Numbered from the stretch's first letter, positions 1 to 6,041 are shown. The stretch is DNA of 6,090 nucleotides from an uncultured Collinsella sp. (GCA_937997605.1 CALLFD010000358.1:1-6090); one strand, 5' to 3'. Notes: generated from the letters alone by a model not told the origin. Numbers and translations are program-made.

Positions 1-168
1 TCGGGCTGCTCAATTTCCGACGCTCTTTTTGCTCAAATCCTCTTGACGAAACACATCAATGCTTCGACGCTCCCTTCGCCTGCCGGGCGGACTGATTGAG
101 TACGGCCCCCAAGTCGTTTTTCGACAGTTTGATTTACAGACTACCGTTTGACGAAAAGAGTTAGACCG
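1..168. other. left edge, no supported gene
   Basis: I see no convincing gene here. One + frame is open from base 1 to a TGA at 97-99 (32 codons) and a second is open to about position 95, so the tail of a gene entering from the left cannot be excluded, but neither reads as a recognisable protein. A tiny inverted repeat, GTCG-TTTTT-CGAC, lies at 113-125. I found no well-spaced -35/-10 pair for the downstream cluster, although it must start in or before this stretch if it has its own promoter. Confidence 0.5.
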
Positions 169-381
169 ATGCCCTCTACAAAAGTACCGGGGAGTACTAT
201 TACTTCAAACATTCACTGGCTGGTGCATGACGTTTTTCGTAGACACGGGTTCCTTCCTGCCGAGGGGATCAGGACTCGTGTTTGTATCGGCAACGAGTAC
301 GGAGTCGCGTACTCATTACCGCTAGATGGTTTAAGCATTGAAGTGGAAATAAAGCTCGGGGTTGATCCGATTTGGTTGTAA
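169..381 (+). CDS. 70-aa hypothetical protein, first gene of the cluster
   Basis: I do not recognise this small protein. The ATG at 169 is preferred over the in-frame TTG at 148 because AAGAG (155-159) sits nine bases before it. The product is soluble-looking, with no signal peptide or membrane segment. It has a helical stretch around IHWLVHDVFRRHGF (about residues 17-30) and then short beta-like runs (TRVCIGN, VAYSLPL, LSIEVEIKL). Its stop TAA overlaps the Shine-Dalgarno of the next gene, and only 13 bases separate the two coding regions, so translation is probably coupled. It could be a small accessory subunit of the defence cluster or the remnant of a longer gene. Support is start-site context, spacing and an open frame, without homology. 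Confidence 0.45.
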   Translation: MPSTKVPGSTITSNIHWLVHDVFRRHGFLPAEGIRTRVCIGNEYGVAYSLPLDGLSIEVEIKLGVDPIWL

Positions 382-385
382 GGGG
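380..385 (+). promoter_or_regulatory. Shine-Dalgarno fixing the start of the nuclease-like gene
   Basis: AAGGGG lies nine bases before the ATG at 395. The in-frame TTG at 362 has no such site in front of it, and the GTG at 392 is only six bases from the site, so ATG 395 is the best start. The site overlaps the stop codon of the preceding small gene. Confidence 0.65.
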
Positions 386-394
386 ATTTGCGTG

Positions 395-1654
395 ATGAAA
401 ACTCAGATATTGGTATTTAATAAATCAAATTGCGGTTTTACGGAAACAAGTGACTTGACGATAAGGGAATTCGGTAAAGCAATCGCGTTCGATGCGTTCG
501 AACTTACGGTCATTGACTTGCAGGATAGATATTTATGGAAAAGCGATTTCTCGAACGATAAGATTCTGCAAGATCATGCAGACATTTCCTCTATCCGACA
601 AATGATGCTGCAGTCAAATAGTGCTAAATGCATTGTTGTGCTCCCTCAAAACTACTTGTATTCCTGTTCTTATGGTTATAATTCAGAGACTCATAAGATG
701 GGATACAAGAATAAGAAGCCTCTAAAGGATTTTATTAAAGATTTTGCAGTCTCTCCGATAGGCGAGCTGTTTTCCTTCTCACTTCGTATTTGTTTTGGAA
801 AGTCGATAACTCTTGTTTCTAATAAAGAGCTTCACTCTGATTTTTCTTTCAGCATGCCAATTACCTCTCCCCTCAAGCCGCTATTAACTTCGAACGCTTC
901 TACGATCTCAACGGTACAGATATCTGAGACCCTTGCAGCTACAACTCTTGAGATTAACAACAATGAGGATTTATCGGCGGTTATTGATGCTATTTTCCCG
1001 TCTGCAGTTCAGCGCGCTCGCATGCCTGTTTGGCTTGATGAGGTTAACTATCATGATGAAGCGGCGCAAAGGGCGCGAATAAGAGAGATAAACGAAGAAA
1101 TGGATCTTCTGGATAAGGAAAAGAAAGAGATCGAGGGTGTCCTCTCTGATTATCAAGATATTAAATCAGTCCTTTGCTCCAAGGATTTTGAACTTGAAAA
1201 TATGACTCGCCATCTTTTGGCAAAGATCGTTGAGGTAGATGAGGACTTTGAAGACTGCAAGGAAGAGGATTTTAGGTTCTCATACAATGACACTCTCTAT
1301 TTAATTGAAATTAAAGGCAGTAAGGGCGGGTTGAAGCGGCAGCATGTTTCGAAGACATATGATCATGTCCAGATAAAAGCGGACGCGATGGAAGACGAAG
1401 GCAACACATGCAAGCTAAAAGGTGTCCTTATCTTTGCCTCACAGATCGAATTAAAACCTGAAGAGCGAGATCCTTTCCCTGAATCCCAGATTACCATTGC
1501 CCGTAAAAACGACATTGCAGTTCTTTCGACTGAGACGTTGCTTCGTTGCTATGAAGCCTATATAGAGAAACGTTTGACTTCGGCTTCTTTTAAGGAGACC
1601 TTGCGTCAAACGTCTGGCCTTGTAAGTTTGGATTTGTTTGGCTTGGATGTTTAG
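395..1654 (+). CDS. PD-(D/E)XK nuclease-like protein with central coiled coil
   Basis: This 419-residue protein has three visible parts. Residues 1-200 are an unrecognised alpha/beta region (strands such as FELTVIDL 35-42 and KCIVVLP 78-84), possibly a sensor or recognition domain. Residues about 219-257 are charged and heptad-like, rich in E, K, R, I and L, and predict a coiled coil. Residues about 270-390 resemble PD-(D/E)XK nucleases: EEDFRF with D292, then LYLIEIKGSKGG with E305-x-K307, then a conserved-looking RQH (315-317). A strand GVLIFAS (343-349), ERDPF (357-361) and a late helix complete the fold, as in restriction-like enzymes. I infer DNA cleavage, which is not shown. The gene is A+T-richer than gajB. 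It lies upstream of gajA in the same direction and may supply an extra nuclease to a Gabija-type system, or be an independent defence or restriction protein. The fold call is moderately sure; the role is not. Confidence 0.8.
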   Translation: MKTQILVFNKSNCGFTETSDLTIREFGKAIAFDAFELTVIDLQDRYLWKSDFSNDKILQDHADISSIRQMMLQSNSAKCIVVLPQNYLYSCSYGYNSETHKMGYKNKKPLKDFIKDFAVSPIGELFSFSLRICFGKSITLVSNKELHSDFSFSMPITSPLKPLLTSNASTISTVQISETLAATTLEINNNEDLSAVIDAIFPSAVQRARMPVWLDEVNYHDEAAQRARIREINEEMDLLDKEKKEIEGVLSDYQDIKSVLCSKDFELENMTRHLLAKIVEVDEDFEDCKEEDFRFSYNDTLYLIEIKGSKGGLKRQHVSKTYDHVQIKADAMEDEGNTCKLKGVLIFASQIELKPEERDPFPESQITIARKNDIAVLSTETLLRCYEAYIEKRLTSASFKETLRQTSGLVSLDLFGLDV

Positions 1655-1793
1655 CCTCTTAACTGAAGCCGGAATAGAACGCGGCCTTACGAGCAGAGAT
1701 GTCCTTGTGACGGCCTTTGATCGAGTAATAACGAACATCTGTCGGTGTCCGCTTGGCACAACACGGGGCGTGCTAGATTGTTGGAAGCCATAA
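1647..1793 (+). CDS. possible 48-aa protein overlapping the nuclease gene
   Basis: A 48-codon ORF fills nearly all of the apparent gap before gajA. Its ATG (1647-1649) overlaps the end of the nuclease-like gene by eight bases (ATGTTTAG), an arrangement typical of translational coupling. Its TAA (1791-1793) falls 22 bases before the gajA start. The product has an amphipathic helical stretch (about residues 15-31, TSRDVLVTAFDRVITNI), cysteines at 32, 34 and 45, and ends in DCWKP. No homology is recognised. The Shine-Dalgarno is poor, with only G/T-rich sequence upstream, so expression would depend on termination-reinitiation. The alternative is an untranslated spacer carrying a promoter for gajA. 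Confidence 0.38.
   Translation: MFSLLTEAGIERGLTSRDVLVTAFDRVITNICRCPLGTTRGVLDCWKP
1753..1779 (+). promoter_or_regulatory. weak candidate promoter ahead of gajA
   Basis: TTGGCA (1753-1758) and TAGATT (1774-1779) are separated by 15 bases, shorter than ideal, but a TGC directly before TAGATT makes an extended -10. Transcription would start near 1786, about 30 bases before the gajA ATG. It lies inside the possible 48-aa ORF, so both may be true or either may be chance. Confidence 0.25.
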
Positions 1794-1805
1794 ACCCTAT
1801 TGATT

Positions 1806-1811
1806 GGGAGG
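1806..1811 (+). promoter_or_regulatory. Shine-Dalgarno of gajA
   Basis: GGGAGG is a strong ribosome-binding core four bases before ATG 1816. It rules out the upstream in-frame TTG at 1804, which overlaps it. The following MRISKLRIENYRN is the usual first strand of OLD-family ATPases. Confidence 0.7.
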
Positions 1812-1815
1812 CTGC

Positions 1816-3546
1816 ATGAGGATCTCTAAACTGAGGATTGAGAACTATCGGAATCTCGATGGCGTAGCGATTAGTTTTGACGAGGACGTGACCTGTATTG
1901 TCGGCGAAAACAACCTCGGCAAAACGAATGTGCTCGACTTGCTCAATACAATCTTCAATCAAGCGATGATTAGCGAAGAGGATTTCGCTAACATTGAAAA
2001 GCGCTCAGGGGCTCTAGTTACTTTAAAGTTGGACGAGGACGAGATCGGAATAACGGGGCTCGACATCGATCCTATGACCGGAAACACTATTACCATCTGC
2101 GCTTTTGCTGATGACCCGGATTCTCGAATTGAATTTAAGGTCGAAGGGAGCGGAGAAAGTATTTCACCCTCTCTGATGCGATCCGTTCACATGTTCAGAT
2201 ACTCTACTGCATCCTTTAATAGGGGAGACTTGGCGTTTGATGGTACCCGAGGTGCCGGCAAAGTTCTCTCCAAACGAATCGCGCTTTACCTGGATAAGGA
2301 GGGCAAAAAGGTCTCTGACTTTCTGGATGGGGGTGAGCTCGATGGTCTGGTTGCTGATCTCGGCGCAATCGTTAGTAACGTTCCCATCCTGTCATCATAT
2401 GGTGTGAAGACGGGCGTTGATTCATCGGATGGCGGAACGCTCGGAAGTTTGGTTACCTTGCTTGACAAGAGGGGCGTTCATTTTAATAAGGCAGGGGTAG
2501 GCTTGCAGTACCTTGCCATTGCCTCGCTCTCGATAATCGAGAGCATTATGCGTCTTTCGCCTAAACGCCTTCAAGAGAGCCTCTGCACGGATGACGACGG
2601 CAAGTGCGTGCTGCACGCTGTGCTGGCTTATGACGAACCCGAAGCTCATCTTCATCCGTATATGCAAAGACGGCTCTCGAAGAGCTTGCATAAGATTTGC
2701 GATGGGAGGGACGACGGATTCAATGCTCTTCTAAAGGATTATTTCGGGATTGATTCAATCAAAGCTCAGCTAATCATGGTGACGCATCCGCCAAACATTC
2801 TGGCTCGCGGCTATAAGAACATTGTGCGATTCGGGCAGGGTGAAGATTCGCCGAAGGTCGTGTGCGGTAGGGATATTGACCTGTCCGACAAGTTTGAAAA
2901 GCATCTTATGTTGAATTTTGAGTCAGTACGTGAGGCTTTTTTCGCTCGGTCTGTTTTGGCTTTTGAGGGGCAGACGGAGTCCGGTGCCATTCCGGTGTTC
3001 GCCCGCAACCTTGGGATGGATCTGGATGATTATGGAGTTGTGCCAATCAGGGCTGGCGGGAAAAAGAACGTTGAGCCACTCTGTGAACTTCTGGGCAAGT
3101 TCGAGATTCCAAATTATTCCATTGTCGACAGGGATGATGAGCTGCAAGAAACTTCTGGAGATCATATAACGACAACCGGACGGGATTTTGAAGCTGAGGT
3201 TGTTGACGCATTCTTCGCTAGCGATAACCAGGGTGCGTTTATTGCGCTTCTTGAGTCAATTGACCCTTTTCAGAGGGGAACTAGCATCAAGGGGAATTGC
3301 AGAGCTCTGAAAAACGCCCGAACCGTCTACGGCGTTTGCTTGTCGGGCGCTGAGTACGATTTCCGGGGGCCGGAGTTTGACGGGCAATTCGCCGGCAAGC
3401 CTGAATCGCGTGCGCTTATGTATGCATGGCTTTCATCGAACAAGGGCGTCGCGTCTGGCGTTGCCCTCGCGGAGGCTCTTGGTGCCGAAGGCGTTCCCGA
3501 CTGTTACAAAAGTATTATTCGCAAGGCCGTGGGGCTTGAATGCTGA
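1816..3546 (+). CDS. gajA: GajA-type OLD-family ATPase/TOPRIM endonuclease (Gabija)
   Basis: The 576-residue protein has the architecture and length of GajA, about 578 residues in the type system. The ABC-like ATPase half shows the N-terminal strand RISKLRIENYRNL, Walker A GENNLGKT (30-37), a signature-like AGVGLQYLAI (226-235), Walker B LAYDEPEAHLHP (270-281, D273/E274) and the H-loop MVTHPP (321-326). A TOPRIM domain follows: FEGQTESG (383-390, E384), IRAGGKKN (411-418), IVDRDD (436-441, D438/D440) and a C-terminal region with D515 and K543 near the positions used for cleavage in OLD enzymes. GajA is known to form tetramers, to sense nucleotide depletion through its ATPase domain and to nick or cut DNA. 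Adjacency to a UvrD-like helicase makes this a class 2 OLD protein. All key residues look intact. The helicase start overlaps its end, which implies coupled synthesis. Confidence 0.9.
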   Translation: MRISKLRIENYRNLDGVAISFDEDVTCIVGENNLGKTNVLDLLNTIFNQAMISEEDFANIEKRSGALVTLKLDEDEIGITGLDIDPMTGNTITICAFADDPDSRIEFKVEGSGESISPSLMRSVHMFRYSTASFNRGDLAFDGTRGAGKVLSKRIALYLDKEGKKVSDFLDGGELDGLVADLGAIVSNVPILSSYGVKTGVDSSDGGTLGSLVTLLDKRGVHFNKAGVGLQYLAIASLSIIESIMRLSPKRLQESLCTDDDGKCVLHAVLAYDEPEAHLHPYMQRRLSKSLHKICDGRDDGFNALLKDYFGIDSIKAQLIMVTHPPNILARGYKNIVRFGQGEDSPKVVCGRDIDLSDKFEKHLMLNFESVREAFFARSVLAFEGQTESGAIPVFARNLGMDLDDYGVVPIRAGGKKNVEPLCELLGKFEIPNYSIVDRDDELQETSGDHITTTGRDFEAEVVDAFFASDNQGAFIALLESIDPFQRGTSIKGNCRALKNARTVYGVCLSGAEYDFRGPEFDGQFAGKPESRALMYAWLSSNKGVASGVALAEALGAEGVPDCYKSIIRKAVGLEC

Positions 3547-5264
3547 TGAGCCAGACTGACTTGCTGGATAGCGTTGGGGCCGCGATTGAGGCACGCTGTG
3601 GTGTAGATGCGTCGCAGCGCTCCGCGATTTTTTCACCATCGAAGAGAGTGTTCGTGGAGGCGCCGGCAGGCTACGGGAAGACCATGGTGATGACTGGGCG
3701 GGCTTGCTGGCTGCTGGCATCCGGCGAAGTCCGGCCGCCAAAAAAGATTTTGGCCCTGACCTTCAGTGTCGCCGCTGCGCGGAGAATGCGAGCGGATTTG
3801 GGCGCCACTATGTCGGCACTTCCGGGTTCCGTGACCAAGCGTTTTGAGGACAGCGTCATGGCGACCAATTTCCACGGCTTTGCTTGGGCCCTGCTGCGCA
3901 GGTACTGGAGATCGCTCTCGCTCCCAGTGAACGTTGACGAGCTTTCTATGGTCGATGATAACCACGCCGTTGACGAGCTGGTTTCGCGAGGCGGTAAGCT
4001 TTTCTGGGATGAAAAGAATGTTTTCAGCAGCTTCCTCCGCTCCATGAGAAACGGTCAAGTCGAAGACTTGAGACGCCGCATACGCCCTTTTAATAGGATC
4101 ATTAAAGATAGATTCGCATCGAGCGGCCTCTTGCCATATTCAGGAATGATTTCCCTTGCAATTGAATTGCTTGCCGATTTCTCAAAGTTGAGGTCCTACC
4201 TGTCGACGGCGTTTCCTGTCGTACTCGTCGACGAAGCGCAGGACACAAATGCCCTGTGCTACATCTTTTTAAAAGGTCTGCTTTCCGATGAATCAGGAAT
4301 CTGCATGTTCGGCGATCCTATTCAGCGTGTCTATGGTTTTATTGGCGCAATGGAAGGCTTAAAGACAAAGGCCACTACCGACCTGTGTCTATCGCAGCTG
4401 GAGCTCGAACATAATCATAGGTTTTCTGGGGGATCTATTGTCGGGGAGCTCGGTGCTGCGATTCGCTCCAACATGAAGGGTGTCATTGCCGGCGGTACGC
4501 CCCGACTTCCCATATTTGTTGGCGCGGCGCAGCAAGATGAAGCGACTGCCATCGTTTCGAAGGTCGCCACTCTCGCTCAAGGAGGTAGTGGTAGGACTGT
4601 GATTCTTGTTCGTAAGCGCGGTGCCCTGGCCAATCTCATCACTGACGAGCTGACTAAAGAGGAGATGCCATACTTCAACGGGCTTTTCTCGGATACAGAT
4701 CCAGAGTTCGTTGAATTCAATACATTTGCTTTATCCAGGATTACCGATTCAGCGTCTGGAGAAAAAGGCGTCAGCCGGTCTGCAGCGGACAAAATAATCG
4801 GCTCCATCTCTGATGAACTGCTGACTGACTCCAGGAGAATAATGTATGGGCGGTCCTATGCCATGCTTCTTGGAGCGCTGCGGAAACACCTTAAAAATGA
4901 CTGCTTCGCGCTGGATCCGTCGGAGCGCTTCGACTATATCGTGAGCATCTTTTCCGAGGGCTCCCTGCGGCGTTTCTCCGATTATCTTGATGCGGATATC
5001 CCGATGATGACCGTACACCCCGCTAAGGGGTTCGTGTGGGACACTGTTTTCATTCCGGGCGTTACGCGTTTCGATTGGCCTGGAGTGATTTGCTCTCGGT
5101 GTGAAAGTGCTGGTATGTGCTCGCGTTCTGCGCGTGGATGCCGGATCGTGGATGCGAAGAAAAAGCCAGACGGGCTTATTGAGAAAATGGGCACGCTGTA
5201 CGTCGGCGTCACGCGACCGCAAAGCGGTACATGTCTCCGCTTCTATGCAGCGCAGGACAAATAA
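3540..5264 (+). CDS. gajB: GajB-type UvrD-like superfamily 1 helicase (Gabija)
   Basis: This 574-residue protein carries the SF1 helicase motifs in order: Walker A APAGYGKT (41-48); Ia LALTFSVAAARRM (71-83); Ib TNFHGFAWALL (109-119); II VVLVDEAQDTN (227-237); III FGDPIQRVYGFIGA (257-270); IV LELEHNHRF (287-295); V MMTVHPAKGFVWDTVF (489-504); VI LYVGVTRP (553-560). In Gabija, GajB binds the GajA tetramer and acts as a DNA-end-activated ATPase/helicase. It is longer than the B. cereus GajB (about 494 residues). Part of the extra length is a cysteine cluster between motifs V and VI (C518, C521, C527, C534), which could bind zinc or an iron-sulfur cluster. ATG 3540 overlaps gajA by seven bases; ATG 3546, two codons on, shares one base with its stop (TGATG). 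GTGGGG at 3529-3534 can serve either. The frame ends in tandem stops TAA-TAG. Confidence 0.88.
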   Translation: MLMSQTDLLDSVGAAIEARCGVDASQRSAIFSPSKRVFVEAPAGYGKTMVMTGRACWLLASGEVRPPKKILALTFSVAAARRMRADLGATMSALPGSVTKRFEDSVMATNFHGFAWALLRRYWRSLSLPVNVDELSMVDDNHAVDELVSRGGKLFWDEKNVFSSFLRSMRNGQVEDLRRRIRPFNRIIKDRFASSGLLPYSGMISLAIELLADFSKLRSYLSTAFPVVLVDEAQDTNALCYIFLKGLLSDESGICMFGDPIQRVYGFIGAMEGLKTKATTDLCLSQLELEHNHRFSGGSIVGELGAAIRSNMKGVIAGGTPRLPIFVGAAQQDEATAIVSKVATLAQGGSGRTVILVRKRGALANLITDELTKEEMPYFNGLFSDTDPEFVEFNTFALSRITDSASGEKGVSRSAADKIIGSISDELLTDSRRIMYGRSYAMLLGALRKHLKNDCFALDPSERFDYIVSIFSEGSLRRFSDYLDADIPMMTVHPAKGFVWDTVFIPGVTRFDWPGVICSRCESAGMCSRSARGCRIVDAKKKPDGLIEKMGTLYVGVTRPQSGTCLRFYAAQDK

Positions 5265-5450
5265 TAGGAACTATCAGGTTGCCTGTCCCTCTCGCCTAAC
5301 GTCTCTTCCGGGCATCGAACCCGTGAGCTGGACAGCCATGGACGGGGAGGGGTGATCCCGGGGCGGTATGGAGTGTGTCCGCTGTTGGCGTTCCTATTCC
5401 AATCCGCATGTTGTTAGGGATACGCAGGCCCTTGTCCTGCAATTGAGTGC
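5265..5450. other. intergenic stretch after gajB, no supported gene
   Basis: About 185 bases separate the gajB stop from the candidate promoter of the RT region. Besides the nested repeats, there is a short hairpin GCAGG-cccttgt-CCTGC (5424-5440) and a 29-codon ORF starting at 5368 after a G-rich stretch (begins MECVRCW). The ORF is too short and unremarkable to call. I see no mobile element ends or direct repeats. Confidence 0.5.
5283..5335. repeat. nested inverted repeats just after gajB
   Basis: An outer pair CTGTCC (5283-5288) / GGACAG (5330-5335) encloses a hairpin CGGG-CATCGAA-CCCG (5309-5323). It starts 18 bases after the gajB stop, so it could end or stabilise the Gabija transcript, but no U-tract follows and it is not a classic intrinsic terminator. 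Read on the - strand, the inner hairpin resembles a tRNA T-arm (GGGTTCGATGCCC), without a cloverleaf around it. Confidence 0.35.
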
Positions 5451-5480
5451 TTGCTAAAACTGGCCTTTTTGCTGTATAGC
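5451..5480 (+). promoter_or_regulatory. candidate promoter upstream of the structured region and RT
   Basis: TTGCTA (5451-5456) and TATAGC (5475-5480) are 18 bases apart. Transcription would begin near 5486-5488 and read through the hairpins into the RT gene. The match is moderate to weak. Nothing better appears between gajB and the RT start on this strand. Confidence 0.3.
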
Positions 5481-5639
5481 GTTGACTGAAAAGGGAATAA
5501 AGTTTCTTGCCCATCGCGAATTGGCGATGGGGTACGCTACTGCCGTCAATATAGCAAACGACGAAATCGCAATTCCGACGTTCGCAACATTGACGCCAGC
5601 GTTGCCTGCGGCTAGCTGGATAAGGGCTTCGATGGTCAT
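5454..5639 (-). CDS. possible 61-aa small membrane protein
   Basis: A - strand frame is open from 5717 down to 5454. Within it, the ATG at 5639-5637 has GAGGA ten bases upstream (complement of 5650-5654), better than the GTG at 5717 or the ATG at 5684. It would encode 61 residues with one hydrophobic helix of about 21-25 residues (around GVNVANVGIAISSFAILTAV, residues 15-34), followed by a basic SRWARN segment. I recognise no family. A small single-pass membrane protein could be a toxin or effector, and it would face gajB convergently. Against it, the + strand is also open across 5458-5673 and the region forms hairpins, so the frame may simply be the reverse side of a structured RNA or of a DRT template. 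Confidence 0.3.
   Translation of the reverse strand: MTIEALIQLAAGNAGVNVANVGIAISSFAILTAVAYPIANSRWARNFIPFSVNAIQQKGQF
5510..5531. repeat. perfect 8-bp hairpin
   Basis: CCCATCGC, loop GAATTG, GCGATGGG. No U-tract follows on the + strand. On the - strand it is followed by AAGAAAC, so it is not a terminator in either direction. A structural element of the upstream RNA is the more natural reading. Confidence 0.6.
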
Positions 5640-5736
5640 AAGTACCAATTCCTCGCTTTCGTCTAGTATGCCATAGGCAAGCATTGTTTTAGGTGGCCGC
5701 GAAAGCGTTGGTTGCACTTGCTGCGCCTTTGATTAG

Positions 5737-5779
5737 CCTGTCCGGGGAGGGTTAGCCGCCGCTTGTTGATCCGGACAGG
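5737..5779. repeat. perfect 9-bp inverted repeat with 25-nt loop before the RT gene
   Basis: CCTGTCCGG (5737-5745) pairs exactly with CCGGACAGG (5771-5779). The right arm ends 11 bases before the G-rich ribosome site at 5791, and is followed by the T-rich TTGATTTATTT. It could close the 3' end of an RT-associated RNA, act as an imperfect terminator with read-through, or be an operator. Confidence 0.6.
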
Positions 5780-5790
5780 TTGATTTATTT

Positions 5791-5795
5791 GGGGG
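5791..5795 (+). promoter_or_regulatory. G-rich ribosome-binding site for a TTG start
   Basis: GGGGG lies four bases before TTG 5800. An in-frame TGA at 5767-5769 bars any much earlier start, and no in-frame ATG or GTG occurs in the 80 genuine codons, so TTG is the only reasonable start. Confidence 0.5.
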
Positions 5796-5799
5796 TATT

Positions 5800-6041
5800 T
5801 TGGCCGAGTTCGATATCGCTCGTATTCCTCGATATAGTTCCAAAAGTTCATATGCCCATTTCGATCATAGGGCCTCTTTTGCCGAAGTTCAGGCCAAGAT
5901 TTTAGATTCAGAGTACGTTTCTCATCATGCGTTCTACCCTCTAATTTCCAACGAGATCATTACTGTTCGGTATCGTGGAGGTAAGCGAAGCTGCAAAGTT
6001 CGCAATATCGCTTATGCCTCGCATTTCGATCACCGCGTCTT
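5800..6041 (+). CDS. N-terminus of a reverse transcriptase, unknown-group/DRT type (partial)
   Basis: The first 80 residues are present and the gene runs off the contig. They match my recollection of the start of antiviral unknown-group reverse transcriptases: RIPRY (8-12), YAHFDHRASF (18-27), HHAFYPLI (42-49), then KVRNIAYASHFDHRV (66-80). This last segment is the RT motif 1 pattern K-x-R-x-I-x-Y-A-S-H-x-D-x-x-(I/V), which precedes the catalytic palm. The YxDD active site would lie beyond the end. Such RTs (DRT systems, related to retron and Abi RTs) protect against phages by making DNA. The TTG start follows GGGGG at 5791-5795. The codon spanning 6040-6042 is already half adapter, and every residue after V80 (the LDRKSVV tail and stop) is artefact. 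The subtype cannot be set from this fragment; DRT2 is possible because of the structured upstream gap. Confidence 0.68.

Larger units (their letters stand above)
5486..5799 (+). ncRNA. possible RT-associated structured ncRNA (DRT-type template RNA)
   Basis: This gap between the candidate promoter and the RT start is about 310 bases, has no convincing + strand gene and is rich in inverted repeats. They are a perfect 8-bp stem with 6-nt loop (5510-5531), a 5-bp pair CCAGC/GCTGG (5596-5600 and 5615-5619) and a perfect 9-bp pair CCTGTCCGG/CCGGACAGG (5737-5745 and 5771-5779). DRT2 RTs are known to carry a noncoding RNA of roughly this size directly upstream, which serves as a template for concatemeric cDNA encoding a repeat protein. 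Both strands hold long open frames here, compatible with such a template. The assignment is inference from position and structure, the boundaries are guesses, and the RT subtype is not established. Confidence 0.35.

Noticed and set aside
1687..1962. 91-codon - strand frame across the gajA start
   Set aside because: It overlaps the Walker A coding region and the gajA ribosome site, with no recognisable product.
3633..4058. 141-codon and 124-codon frames on the - strand inside gajB
   Set aside because: They are opposite strong helicase motifs Ia and Ib, encode Arg/Ser/Pro-rich unstructured sequence and have no start context.
4749..5222. 157-codon - strand frame opposite the end of gajB
   Set aside because: The + strand here encodes motifs V and VI, and the reverse product has the biased composition of a shadow frame.
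5309..5323. T-arm-like hairpin on the - strand (GGGTTCGATGCCC), suggesting a tRNA or a tRNA-fragment attachment site
   Set aside because: No matching acceptor stem, D-arm or anticodon arm is found upstream on that strand, there is no CCA end, and no integrase or direct repeat is visible.
5368..5457. 29-codon + strand ORF beginning MECVRCW
   Set aside because: It has a G-rich sequence upstream but is very short, without family resemblance or conserved features beyond a CxxC.
5482..5676. 64-codon + strand ORF with a TTG start
   Set aside because: It has no good ribosome site, uses a weak start codon and spans the perfect hairpin. It is better explained as part of a structured RNA.
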